Shown: positions 1-6,959 of the stretch, in pieces
How positions within the stretch are numbered: the stretch's first letter is position 1
How the letters are laid out: every line of letters starts with the position of its first letter
NCBI GenBank assembly: GCA_900544025.1
Contig: UQTM01000082.1
Location: 1-15,048 of the forward strand
Direction: 5' to 3'
DNA from: an uncultured Odoribacter sp.
GTDB taxonomy: Bacteria; Bacteroidota; Bacteroidia; Bacteroidales; Marinifilaceae
DNA: 15,048 nucleotides
Notes under the pieces: model-generated
Told to the model about the DNA's origin: nothing
The model's input: the letters and a program-made list of their open reading frames with translations, nothing else
The model's database searches: none
Made by a program: the position numbers and the translations under genes

Positions 1-88
1 CGAATTGCAGAGCTTTTGTTATTCGCGGCAGCTTCCGGCCACCGTCCTTTAGACCTCCGTTCTCCCCAGATTTACGCTCTCCCCCCCC
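1..88. other. Window edge, no gene seen
   Basis: This short stretch lies downstream of the glcU stop codon, with respect to the minus strand. I see no reading frame or convincing terminator in it. A run of eight C (81-88, G8 on the minus strand) abuts the glcU stop codon. Confidence 0.5.
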
Positions 89-961
89 TTAATGCCGGCT
101 GGAAAGATAAATCATATAAAGTCCGGCACAGATAATAAGAATCCCCGCTGCGGTAAAAATCCACTCTTTGCGGGTTTTATGCTCACGATTGATAAACACG
201 CCCCCGAACACCGAAACGATCACAGCAGCCTGGCTGACAGGATAGGCGACAGACAACCCCAGCTTAGCCTGCGAAAGCAGCAAAGCAATGTTTCCCGTAC
301 CCCAAATGATCCCGACGACACTGTTTTTCAGGGAAAAGCGGGTAAAGGGACGACGGCGGAACAGCAGCAGGGAAGCAAGCGCTATGGCAACAATTTGCCC
401 GATAGATTGGGGGAAAATACTACTCCAGCCGTCGATCTGATAATATTTCAGAATCCCGACATACGCCGTAAATCCCGATACGGCCAGCAAATTAATCCAT
501 ATTCCCTGTTTCCACCGGGGCTTAGCGCCGTCTTCCCCCTGCTGTTTATAAGAAGTGAAAAATATACCGGTTATAATCAGCGCCAGCGCTAAAAAGCCAT
601 ACATCTTCGCATCGGCGGAAGCCCAGTCGCCCAGTGCCACCCCCACCAAAGAAGTACCGACGATTTGTCCGCCGTTCAGCATAGGTGTAGCCCGCGCCAC
701 GCCCAGATAACCGATCCCCAGAAACTGCCCGATAGAGCCGACCGACCAGAAAACACCCGACAAGAACCCGATCACGAAAACAGGCAGCGTTATATCGGGC
801 CTACGGAACAAGAGCACGGCTAAGGAAAACACAAAACCACCTAAAGCAATGCCCATAGATTGTTCCGTAGGCTTTCCTCCGATCAGCGTCCCGATCACCG
901 GAATAAGGCCGAAAGAAAAAATAGGGACACAGGCAATCAGCCATTCAGACCATTCCATCAT
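89..961 (-). CDS. glcU: GlcU/RbsU-type sugar transporter (GRP family, DMT superfamily)
   Basis: Predicted inner-membrane sugar uptake protein of the glucose/ribose porter family, 290 residues, the usual length for these ten-helix carriers. Hydrophobic segments alternate with short loops across the whole protein. The family-typical region around residues 70-110 is visible: FWSVGSIGQF, then a GVARATPMLNGGQIVGTSLVG stretch that corresponds to the conserved motif of GlcU/RbsU proteins. It is the last gene of a three-gene minus-strand operon, starting 12 bases after the stop of the glucose-dehydrogenase-like SDR. In Bacillus, glcU and gdh form the same pair, so glucose is the likeliest substrate; this is inference from context and family resemblance. 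The alternative start at Met2 is equally possible. Ribose or another hexose cannot be excluded. Confidence 0.8.
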   Translation of the reverse strand: MMEWSEWLIACVPIFSFGLIPVIGTLIGGKPTEQSMGIALGGFVFSLAVLLFRRPDITLPVFVIGFLSGVFWSVGSIGQFLGIGYLGVARATPMLNGGQIVGTSLVGVALGDWASADAKMYGFLALALIITGIFFTSYKQQGEDGAKPRWKQGIWINLLAVSGFTAYVGILKYYQIDGWSSIFPQSIGQIVAIALASLLLFRRRPFTRFSLKNSVVGIIWGTGNIALLLSQAKLGLSVAYPVSQAAVIVSVFGGVFINREHKTRKEWIFTAAGILIICAGLYMIYLSSRH

Positions 962-973
962 TCATTCCTTTTA

Positions 974-1753
974 TCAGGCATCCGGCCCTAAAATCGACAA
1001 TGCCCCATCCACGGTGTAGGTGCTTCCCGTCACATACGAACTGGCATCCGAAGCCAAAAACAATACCACATTGGCCACCTCTTCAGGCGTTCCGCCCCGG
1101 TGGAAAGGAATAATGCCCTCTGCCCGTTTCAACCGTTCCGGGTCGCTGATCACTTTCTCGTTAATGGGAGTCAGGATCATCCCCGGCGCCACGTTATTCA
1201 CCGTAAGCTCCCGCGAAGCCAGTTCCAGCGCCATCGTATAGGCCAGGTTCCGCATTGCCGCTTTCGAAGCATTGTAATTCGCATTGCCGGGCACATTCAC
1301 ATGCTGGTGGATAGAGGACACATTGATAATCCGGTTCCCTTTATAAGTCTTGTATTTCTTCTTCAACTGCAAAAATTCCCGGCAGCAAAAGAACGGGCCG
1401 TAAAGGTCTGTCTTAATAACCCCGTCCCATTGCTCCGTCGTCATATCTTCCACAGGAGTATTGCTCCCGTTCACGCCGGCATTGTTCACCAAGATATTTA
1501 CATCCCCGAACTCCCGGTCGATCGTGGCAAACAACTCCTTCACTTCCCCCTCGTCGGCCACATCCACCCGGTAGGCCTTCGCCGTTCCGCCCCGCTGCCC
1601 GATCTCGTCGGTCACAGCCCTGGCGCGGTCTTCCCCCGAATGATAAGTAACGATCACTTTCGCACCTTCGCTTGCAAAAAGAAGGGCAATGGCTTTTCCG
1701 ATTCCGGAGCTCGATCCCGTCACAAGGGCGGTTTTTCCTTTTAAAATATCCAT
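974..1753 (-). CDS. gdh: Short-chain dehydrogenase, probable glucose 1-dehydrogenase
   Basis: Classical SDR enzyme of 259 residues, predicted cytoplasmic, likely oxidising beta-D-glucose to gluconolactone with NAD(P)+. Visible signatures are the Rossmann nucleotide-binding motif TGSSSGIG (residues 12-19), NNAG (90-93), the active-site serine in NVSSIH (about Ser147), and the catalytic YNASK (Tyr160, Lys164). The SSIHQ block, VNNVAPGMILTPIN and the C-terminal SSYVTGSTYTVDG are the pattern of Bacillus-type glucose 1-dehydrogenases. The gene starts 4 bases after the MDR oxidoreductase stop and is followed after 12 bases by a GlcU-type transporter, which strengthens the glucose assignment. SDR substrate specificity is notoriously hard to read from sequence, so the class is certain and the substrate is a good guess. 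Another sugar or polyol substrate is the main alternative. Confidence 0.8.
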   Translation of the reverse strand: MDILKGKTALVTGSSSGIGKAIALLFASEGAKVIVTYHSGEDRARAVTDEIGQRGGTAKAYRVDVADEGEVKELFATIDREFGDVNILVNNAGVNGSNTPVEDMTTEQWDGVIKTDLYGPFFCCREFLQLKKKYKTYKGNRIINVSSIHQHVNVPGNANYNASKAAMRNLAYTMALELASRELTVNNVAPGMILTPINEKVISDPERLKRAEGIIPFHRGGTPEEVANVVLFLASDASSYVTGSTYTVDGALSILGPDA

Positions 1754-1757
1754 CGTT

Positions 1758-2708
1758 CTATTTTTCTAAAATGACTACAATCTTACCCCTGACTTTCCCG
1801 TTCTCCAACTGTTCCTGTGCCTGTGGAATCTGTTCGAAAGAATAAACTTTATCCACATTCGCTTTCATCGAACCTTCCCGGAGCATCCCGGCAATCGCCC
1901 GCATATCCTTCCCGCTGGAATGCATCAGGATATGCCTATAATTTTTAACCTGCTTTTCCCGGACCGCCTTATCGGCCTCCTCTTTTTTATTGGACGGCAA
2001 AAGTACGATCATCCCCTCCGGTTTCAACACATCCAGCGAACGGACGAAATTATCCCCGCCTATGGTATCCAGTATAAAATCAACCTCTTTCACCTCCTTC
2101 TCGAATGCCTGGGCCCGGTAATCGATCACCTCGTCCGCCCCCAGTTCCTTTACAAATGCCCGGTCTGCGCCCGATACGGTGGTGATCACATAACAGCCTA
2201 TATGCCGGGCGATCTGGATGGCGTAATTTCCCACACCGCCTGCCCCTCCATGCACCAACACCCGGTCGCCCTTCTTTACATGCCCCGTATCGACCAAAGC
2301 CTGCCAGGCCGTTAGCGGCGATTGCGTAGCGGCGGCGGCCTCCGCATGAGAGATATTCTCCGGCTTCAGGGCGATCTGATCGGCCGGAGCGGCGGCATAC
2401 TCCGCATAAGAACTACCGGGCCCCGGAAAACGAATCGTCCCGAACACCGCATCACCCGCCTTAAAATCCTTCACCCGGCTGCCCACCTTCGAAACCACGC
2501 CCGAAATATCCCAGCCCAAGATCATCGGATGCTCCTGTTTCAGGTAATCCGACATCCCTTCCCCCTTACGGGCTTTAACATCGATCTGGTCGATCCCGAT
2601 CGCTTTCACCTCGACCAGCACCTCTCCATCGCCCACCTGGGGTTCCGGAACATCTTCAACGGCAAAATTCTCTATGCCCCCGAACCGTTTCAATACCATT
2701 GCTTTCAT
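1758..2708 (-). CDS. Zinc-less MDR-family NADPH:quinone/alkenal oxidoreductase
   Basis: Medium-chain dehydrogenase/reductase of 316 residues, the normal size of the quinone-oxidoreductase branch. The N-terminal GroES-like domain (about 1-120) contains the conserved HPMILGWDISGVV segment (60-72). The Rossmann half carries the dinucleotide motif HGGAGGVG (153-160) followed by YAIQIA. The Cys-rich structural zinc loop and the Cys/His zinc ligands of alcohol dehydrogenases are absent, so it should reduce quinones or unsaturated carbonyls with NADPH rather than act as a zinc alcohol dehydrogenase. It is the first gene of the operon with the SDR and GlcU, with a good ribosome-binding site (AAAGGACAGGA) directly before its ATG. 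Its functional link with glucose oxidation could be cofactor recycling or detoxification; that is speculation. Confidence 0.85.
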   Translation of the reverse strand: MKAMVLKRFGGIENFAVEDVPEPQVGDGEVLVEVKAIGIDQIDVKARKGEGMSDYLKQEHPMILGWDISGVVSKVGSRVKDFKAGDAVFGTIRFPGPGSSYAEYAAAPADQIALKPENISHAEAAAATQSPLTAWQALVDTGHVKKGDRVLVHGGAGGVGNYAIQIARHIGCYVITTVSGADRAFVKELGADEVIDYRAQAFEKEVKEVDFILDTIGGDNFVRSLDVLKPEGMIVLLPSNKKEEADKAVREKQVKNYRHILMHSSGKDMRAIAGMLREGSMKANVDKVYSFEQIPQAQEQLENGKVRGKIVVILEK

Positions 2709-2810
2709 TCCTGTCCTTTTTATATCTTATGTTTTATCAAACGTTTTTTTCTCTCACAAGTTACCTTCTCGGCTATGATTTTGCCCCCTTTCCCGGAAAA
2801 CAAAACATGC

Positions 2811-2837
2811 CATCGATAAAAAACGGTTATCGATAAA
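2811..2837. promoter_or_regulatory. Candidate operator: inverted and direct repeat of ATCGATAA
   Basis: ATCGATAA (2812-2819) and TTATCGAT (2827-2834) form a perfect 8-bp inverted repeat with a 7-base spacer. ATCGATAAA also occurs twice in the same direction (2812-2820 and 2829-2837), because TTATCGATAA (2827-2836) is itself a palindrome. The site is about 105-125 bases upstream of the MDR start codon, in a plausible regulatory position for the glucose operon. No regulator gene is adjacent, so the binding protein is unknown. Confidence 0.45.
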
Positions 2838-3147
2838 GCCCTATGACCGCACAGGCACTCTCCGCCATTTCCCGCTTACCTCTATCCCCCCGATTCCTCC
2901 AATCATAAAATAAACACATAGCGAAAAAGCAAACCGGAGCACAACACATCGAATAAACTGAAAAAACAGTTCGTTACATTCTGTTTTCGTTGTGCAGAAG
3001 CTAACAAAAAACCACATCGAAGCCAAACGGCGCAGGAGTTCAGTTATCACATCACTCCCCCCGGCGACGAGTGTATTTTCTTAATAAATTTCTCTTATTC
3101 AACACATTGCTCCGACTTTGCATCGCGATCGGCAACCCACGATCAAC

Positions 3148-3155
3148 TAATTTTG
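3148..3155 (+). promoter_or_regulatory. TAnnTTTG -7 box ahead of the integrase relic
   Basis: TAATTTTG matches the Bacteroidetes -7 consensus TAnnTTTG and lies 22 bases before the former start codon position at 3178. No good -33 TTTG is found at 19-21 bases upstream, so the promoter is weak or decayed. Confidence 0.35.
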
Positions 3156-3177
3156 TATCCCAAAAAAAGAGCGAGTT

Positions 3178-3419
3178 ATAAGATCGACATGTAAAATCTT
3201 GTTTTACGTGAAGAAAGGCTGTGAAAAGCCCAGCGGCAACCTGCCTTCAATGTATCGCCTCACGGCGAACGGAGAGATTGAGCAGTCCGGTTACAAGAAA
3301 AACGTCTCGCTTCGATCGTGGGACGTGAAAAACAATCGGCGTCGGACAATGTCGAAGCGCAGAAAATCAGTCCTGCGGTGGACAAAATCCGCGTGGAAGT
3401 ATGCCGCCGTGACCAATAA
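3178..3419 (+). pseudogene. N-terminal relic of a Bacteroides tyrosine recombinase (integrase)
   Basis: Reading from 3178, the frame gives RSTCKILFYVKKG, then EKPSGNLPSMYRLTANGEI and a SWDVKNNR segment. From memory this is the typical N-terminal Arm-binding region of Bacteroides conjugative-transposon and mobile-element integrases (usual start MRSTFK, usual length about 400 residues). The expected ATG is ATA at 3178-3180. After NNR (3331-3339) homology continues only in the -1 shifted frame, which reads ASDNVEAQKI, PAVDKIRVEV and ends at TAA (3417-3419); one base, probably a G of a GGG run, has been lost near 3339. The SAM-like core domain and the catalytic R-H-R-Y region are missing. Without correction, the original frame runs open to 3492 as meaningless basic sequence. 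I am confident it is broken, and fairly confident of the family. Confidence 0.75.
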
Positions 3420-3466
3420 TCGACACAAAACACGTTACGTTCCCTCCGATCGTCAAGGGAAAACGC

Positions 3467-3498
3467 AAAAAAAGAGGCGTTATAAACTATAACACCTC
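3467..3498 (-). terminator. Rho-independent terminator of the GNAT gene
   Basis: On the minus strand an 11-bp stem (3488-3498 with 3474-3484, loop of 3) is followed by seven T (3467-3473). The only imperfect position is a C/A mismatch on the plus strand, which becomes a G-U pair in minus-strand RNA, so the hairpin is built for minus-strand transcription. It lies about 90 bases after the acetyltransferase stop. Confidence 0.75.
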
Positions 3499-3587
3499 CG
3501 AAAATATCTGTATTTAACGCCTGTTACCGGGATTTATAGGCAACTTTTGAGAGCAACTTGACCTGTCTTTGGGGATGATCTGTCACT

Positions 3588-4115
3588 CTATTCGCCTGCA
3601 TAATAGACAACATCCCTTATTTCTTTCAGATAAGCATCCAGATCGGCAACCGGTCGAGTCCCCATAAGACACTGGGGATGTCCTCCTTTACGGTTGGAAG
3701 AAAGTATTTCGGGATCTTCTGCCAACTCCTTAAAACCGTTGCGCTTATAGAAGTCGAGCCTGCGAGCCGTAATCTCATCGAAAGGAACTTCCGATTCCAG
3801 AAAAACAGGCCGATGCAAACTCGCAACGATCCAATCCAAAATCTGCTGTCCTACCTTCCGGTTCCTCATGGCGGGATAGACTGCAATGAAATGAATATAA
3901 TAGGCGTTTCCCAAATCCCAATAATTGAAAAATCCCGCCAGTACACCATCTTCATACACAGCATTAAAGTGCATGGTGCAGGCATTGTCGATCAATTCTG
4001 CCAAAAGAGAAGTACCATGAAACCGTTCATATTGGGGAAATGTTTCCCCATGCAAAACGATAAGCTGCTGCGCCTCGAAATCATTACTATCTGCGATTCG
4101 TCTTATTTCAATCAT
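3588..4115 (-). CDS. GNAT-family N-acetyltransferase
   Basis: Predicted cytoplasmic acetyl-CoA-dependent acetyltransferase of 175 residues, a normal single-domain GNAT size. The central beta-strand and acetyl-CoA loop are visible as YIHFIAVYPAMRNRKVGQQIL (about residues 73-93); RNRKVG corresponds to the motif A pattern R/Q-x-x-G-x-G/A with the last Gly replaced. Motif B follows as DFYKRNGFKEL, with a tyrosine (FYKRNGF) where the general-acid Tyr usually sits. A strong terminator follows, and no gene is close upstream, so it is a single-gene transcript. The acceptor substrate cannot be told; small-molecule amines, antibiotics and protein N-termini are all possible for this family. Confidence 0.85.
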   Translation of the reverse strand: MIEIRRIADSNDFEAQQLIVLHGETFPQYERFHGTSLLAELIDNACTMHFNAVYEDGVLAGFFNYWDLGNAYYIHFIAVYPAMRNRKVGQQILDWIVASLHRPVFLESEVPFDEITARRLDFYKRNGFKELAEDPEILSSNRKGGHPQCLMGTRPVADLDAYLKEIRDVVYYAGE

Positions 4116-4183
4116 AATCTGCTAACTGCTTGATAAAAACAGGATTAAAACCTTTTGATTCACCCCTGTTTTTTTAACCTTTG

Positions 4184-4191
4184 TAAAGATA
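4184..4191 (-). promoter_or_regulatory. Possible -7 box of the GNAT gene
   Basis: The minus strand reads TATCTTTA, one mismatch from TAnnTTTG, about 70 bases before the acetyltransferase start. I see no clear -33 element, so this is a weak call. Confidence 0.3.
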
Positions 4192-4265
4192 ACTATTTTT
4201 CCGAACCGACACGGTATTACACAAGAACAGTTTCCGGTGATGTTCCCTACTCCTAAACACACAAT

Positions 4266-5189
4266 CTATTCCTTTTTCTCCTGAAACAACAGATCGATGC
4301 TCACCGGATAATGATCCGACAGATAATCGGTATCCTCCCCCTTGTGCACGGCGGCATCCACCACCTGCTTCGCCACTTCGGGCGTAACCAGAATATAATC
4401 CAGCCGCTCTCCGGTCTTTTCCCTGACCTCCGGATGCTGCGACACATTCATCAAAACGGGAGTCGGGAAAGTCTGTCGCCGGGCAGCAGGCACATACTCC
4501 CGGCACACATCCACCAGCGGAAGCGCCAAAAAGCACGACACCACCGAATAGTCGAACCGTCCGTCCGTCAAATTCGCACTTTCCACCCCATATTGCATCC
4601 TCAGATCTGTTGCGTGTCCCTCCATATAATCCGCATCCGCAGGCGAATGGGAATTCATATCCCCCATAAGCAAACAGCGGCTCGACCCGTTCTCCCGGAT
4701 ATACCCTGCTATATAAGCGGCTTCCTGCCGCCTTGTTTCACAGTTATTCGGATTCAGGTGAGTAACTAAAAAATCATATCCTAAAATCTCCACATGCAGC
4801 AAGCCGTGCCCGCAGCCTTTCAGGATTTTATTTTTCACCCGGATAGGGCTCTTGGATGTGATTCCCACGGGGTAACCGTTTTCTTTCACAATCACGGCAT
4901 AAGAATGCCCCCATTGCTTAGCCAGCGCCGATAAACTTTCCTGGGTAAATCCGCACAACTCCTGCATAGCCACTACCCCGGCATCCTGCTCCCTGATCCA
5001 CGCCACAAACCGTTCCTGCCTGTCCCGGTCTTTTCCCCAATCGAAACCGTTAAAAACATTATAAGAAATCACCCGGATTTTCCGGGTATCGGGTTTCCAA
5101 TACCGTTCATAGCCAGCCGTTTTCTCCTGCGCTTCCGCCATGAAAAAGCCCGATAAAACCAAAAACAACAAAAAAGCAACTCGTTTCAT
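4266..5189 (-). CDS. Secreted endonuclease/exonuclease/phosphatase-family hydrolase
   Basis: Metal-dependent phosphoesterase of the DNase I-like fold, 307 residues from the chosen start. Residues 1-20 form a signal peptide (basic start, hydrophobic core, AEA before Gln21), so the enzyme acts outside the cytoplasm. All fold signatures are present: SYNVFNGF (Asn44), MQEL (Glu77), THLNPNN (His144), GDMNSH (Asp177, Asn179), RLDYILV (Asp264) and SDHYPV (Asp292, His293), so it should be catalytically active. A longer frame begins with GTG at 5237, but that codon lies inside a good TAnnTTTG box (5237-5244), so the ATG at 5187-5189, which opens the signal peptide directly, is preferred. The substrate could be nucleic acid, phospholipid/sphingomyelin or another phosphoester; the fold does not tell. 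It appears to be a single-gene unit. Confidence 0.85.
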   Translation of the reverse strand: MKRVAFLLFLVLSGFFMAEAQEKTAGYERYWKPDTRKIRVISYNVFNGFDWGKDRDRQERFVAWIREQDAGVVAMQELCGFTQESLSALAKQWGHSYAVIVKENGYPVGITSKSPIRVKNKILKGCGHGLLHVEILGYDFLVTHLNPNNCETRRQEAAYIAGYIRENGSSRCLLMGDMNSHSPADADYMEGHATDLRMQYGVESANLTDGRFDYSVVSCFLALPLVDVCREYVPAARRQTFPTPVLMNVSQHPEVREKTGERLDYILVTPEVAKQVVDAAVHKGEDTDYLSDHYPVSIDLLFQEKKE

Positions 5190-5236
5190 CCTATTTTTCT
5201 TTTGTTTATTCACCATCCGCAGTCTCACAATTTTCA

Positions 5237-5244
5237 CAAAGATA
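5237..5244 (-). promoter_or_regulatory. TAnnTTTG -7 box of the secreted phosphoesterase
   Basis: The minus strand reads TATCTTTG, a full match to the Bacteroidetes -7 consensus, 48 bases before the ATG at 5189. Transcription should begin near 5231, giving a leader of about 40 bases. No clear TTTG at the -33 spacing is seen. Confidence 0.5.
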
Positions 5245-5379
5245 AACTTAAAATCCCATTTTATCCCTCTACAAACGATCTACCTGCTCCTAAAGTCATT
5301 CCGCCCCCTCCGGCAACCACCGCCGCTTCCCCTCCCTCCAATCCAAACGCAAGGACAACCTCCCCGGCCTCCCCAGGAC

Positions 5380-5401
5380 AACGGCATAACAACGGCATAA
5401 C
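5380..5401. repeat. Tandem 11-bp repeat AACGGCATAAC x2
   Basis: AACGGCATAAC occurs twice without a gap, immediately beyond the U-tract side of the flavodoxin terminator. It probably reflects a small local duplication. Confidence 0.7.
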
Positions 5402-5437
5402 AAAAAAGCTGCCCGGACAATCATTCCGGACAGCTTT
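5402..5437 (-). terminator. Rho-independent terminator of the flavodoxin gene
   Basis: A 13-bp stem (5425-5437 with 5405-5417, loop of 7) is followed on the minus strand by a T-tract that spans 5407-5402. The single plus-strand mismatch (5412/5432 region) is a G-U pair in minus-strand RNA. It sits about 70 bases past the flavodoxin stop. Confidence 0.8.
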
Positions 5438-5505
5438 CCCAAACCGATTAAACTTTAAAGTACATTGCCGTTTCCGGCAAACAACCTACGCCACTTTCTC
5501 TCTCA

Positions 5506-6063
5506 TCATTGAATCGCTTCAATGCCTTTCAGCCAGCTTTCCACCTGCTTCTGCGCTCCCCTCGCTTCACCCCCGCCGATCAGAAAACCTTTTTTATGCT
5601 CCGCTTTGTCGCTATACTTCACAAAATCCGTAAAACACCGTTGTTCTCCACCTCCGCCATGTGTACAGAAAGGAACCAGCGTCTTACCCGTCCAGTCGTA
5701 CCCCTCCAAAAACGTCACCACCGCCATAGGCATCGTTCCCCACCAGTTCGGATAACCGATAAACACCAGATCATACTGTCCCGTATTCTCCACTTTGGTT
5801 TTCAGGGCAGGCCGTACGCCTTCTTCCTTCTCCTTCTTCGCTACAACCGTACAAGCATGATACTCTGCCGGATAAGGCTTGCTGGTTTCAATCTCGATCA
5901 GATCACCCCCGGTCAGTTTTTGAATATATTCCGCTACGGCACGTGTATTTCCGGAACGGGAAAAATAAGCCACCAGCACTTTTTGCCCCTGAACAAAGGT
6001 TTGTGCTTCCACATTCATACTAAATCCACTCATAATCAAAAACATAAATAAAATTAATCTCAT
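5506..6063 (-). CDS. Exported flavodoxin-like protein
   Basis: Flavodoxin-fold protein of 185 residues with a signal peptide (about 1-20, cleavage after VEA before Gln21). The FMN phosphate-binding loop is SRSGNT (35-40), preceded by the first beta-strand KVLVAYF. The second flavin-contact region GYPNWWGTMP (about 103-112) and the third, FCTHGGGGE (about 132-140), match the long-chain flavodoxin/NAD(P)H-quinone-reductase-like Flavodoxin_4 type. It therefore probably binds FMN and carries electrons or reduces quinones, but in the periplasm or at the cell surface rather than the cytoplasm, which is unusual for flavodoxins. It has its own promoter candidate and terminator. Redox partners are not evident from the neighbours. 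Confidence 0.85.
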   Translation of the reverse strand: MRLILFMFLIMSGFSMNVEAQTFVQGQKVLVAYFSRSGNTRAVAEYIQKLTGGDLIEIETSKPYPAEYHACTVVAKKEKEEGVRPALKTKVENTGQYDLVFIGYPNWWGTMPMAVVTFLEGYDWTGKTLVPFCTHGGGGEQRCFTDFVKYSDKAEHKKGFLIGGGEARGAQKQVESWLKGIEAIQ

Positions 6064-6137
6064 ACCGTTTCAATTTACGTAAAAACAACTCTATCTTTTG
6101 TGCAAAATATTCAATACAAAACTCTATTTCCACACAA

Positions 6138-6145
6138 CAAAGTTA
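6138..6145 (-). promoter_or_regulatory. TAnnTTTG -7 box of the flavodoxin gene
   Basis: The minus strand reads TAACTTTG, a full consensus match, about 75 bases before the flavodoxin ATG. The -33 region is not obvious. The remaining spacer up to 6332 shows nothing else. Confidence 0.5.
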
Positions 6146-6332
6146 TCCGTAAACTTCGGGGCTTACCCTATACATATTACTGACATTTATACCAATTTTA
6201 CCGATTCCCGATCCAACGGCATCCCGGCGCCGCTCAGAAACCGGAAACGCCGGGCACAATCCGGACAATACGCCACACCCCGCCCCGCCCCTTCAACATC
6301 TATAAAAAACCGATAAAAACACAGAAAAGAAA

Positions 6333-6959
6333 TTACAGAGAGCGATACACCAGCACCCTCGCTCCCTCGTTTAAAATCACTTCGAACTCATCCCCCAACG
6401 CCTCGTTCAAAGTCCCTTCCCACCAGGCTGTCAAACGCCGGTTTTCTATGGGATAACGCAACCCCCTCACCGACACCGTTCCGAAAGGAAACAGCGAGAA
6501 CAGCGAAACCTGCTGCCCTTTCCGGCTTTCCAGCACCCCGGTCTTCAACAAGGGCGTAAACCGGCCATAATCCGATAACATTTCCACCCGGTCGAACTCC
6601 TCCGCATACAACATCAGCAACGAGATATTCCCCAAAGAATGATCTTCCCGCAACCCGGTCGCCCCTAAAATCAAAACCTCCCGGAATCCGGCAGCCTTTG
6701 CATACTCCATCGCTTTCGTCAGATCGTTCGTCTCCTGATCCTCCACCCGGTGTAGCCGCCCGGTATAACGCCTCCGCACCTCCTCCGGCAGGCTATCCAG
6801 ATCGCCCACCACGGCATCCGGCTCCCGCACCCACTCCAAAGCCAGCACAGCCCCGTCACAAGCCACCACATACTCCGCCTCCCGCAAGGCCTGCAAAGCC
6901 GCTCCGCCCGTAGGGAACAACCCGTTCGCCACCACCACGCAACCATATTTACCCGCCAT
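6333..6959 (-). CDS. thiN: Thiamine pyrophosphokinase
   Basis: Converts thiamine plus ATP to thiamine pyrophosphate in the cytoplasm; 208 residues, normal for bacterial enzymes. The catalytic domain shows CDGA (34-37), VVGDLDS (50-56) and DQETNDLTKA (74-83), the acidic metal/ATP and thiamine-binding signatures of the family, then GATGLREDHSLGN (99-111). The C-terminal part (about 140-208) corresponds to the small beta-rich thiamine-binding domain. The frame is open up to 7022, but the ATG at 6959 (MAGKYG) gives the conserved start and overlaps the end of the upstream pnuT gene by 11 bases, a translational coupling arrangement. The upstream PnuC-type gene suggests that imported thiamine is trapped directly by phosphorylation. 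Confidence 0.9.
   Translation of the reverse strand: MAGKYGCVVVANGLFPTGGAALQALREAEYVVACDGAVLALEWVREPDAVVGDLDSLPEEVRRRYTGRLHRVEDQETNDLTKAMEYAKAAGFREVLILGATGLREDHSLGNISLLMLYAEEFDRVEMLSDYGRFTPLLKTGVLESRKGQQVSLFSLFPFGTVSVRGLRYPIENRRLTAWWEGTLNEALGDEFEVILNEGARVLVYRSL

Larger units (their letters stand above)
2709..3177. other. Long spacer between the glucose operon and the integrase relic
   Basis: No credible intact gene lies here. The left part is the promoter region of the minus-strand MDR-SDR-glcU operon and includes the inverted repeat annotated separately. The right part (about 2960-3177) probably belongs to the leader of the degenerate integrase. A 69-codon minus-strand frame at 2841-3050 has no family resemblance, and I regard it as chance. 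Confidence 0.5.
5190..5505. other. Spacer without a gene
   Basis: This holds the promoter of the phosphoesterase and the terminator of the flavodoxin gene. Between them (about 5290-5380) is a C-rich, purine-poor stretch, then a tandem 11-base repeat. Open frames on the plus strand here are low-complexity (Pro-rich) and I do not accept them as genes. Confidence 0.5.

Noticed and set aside
2841..3050. 69-codon minus-strand reading frame with Cys/Phe-rich sequence
   Set aside because: No ribosome-binding site, no family resemblance, odd composition, and it overlaps a region that looks like a decayed mobile-element leader.
3199..3492. 97-codon plus-strand frame starting at TTG
   Set aside because: It is the unshifted continuation of the integrase relic; after about 3339 the meaningful sequence is in another frame and the rest is basic nonsense.
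5190..5237. Longer start (GTG at 5237) for the secreted phosphoesterase
   Set aside because: The codon overlaps a consensus TAnnTTTG promoter box and would bury the signal peptide 16 residues inside the protein.
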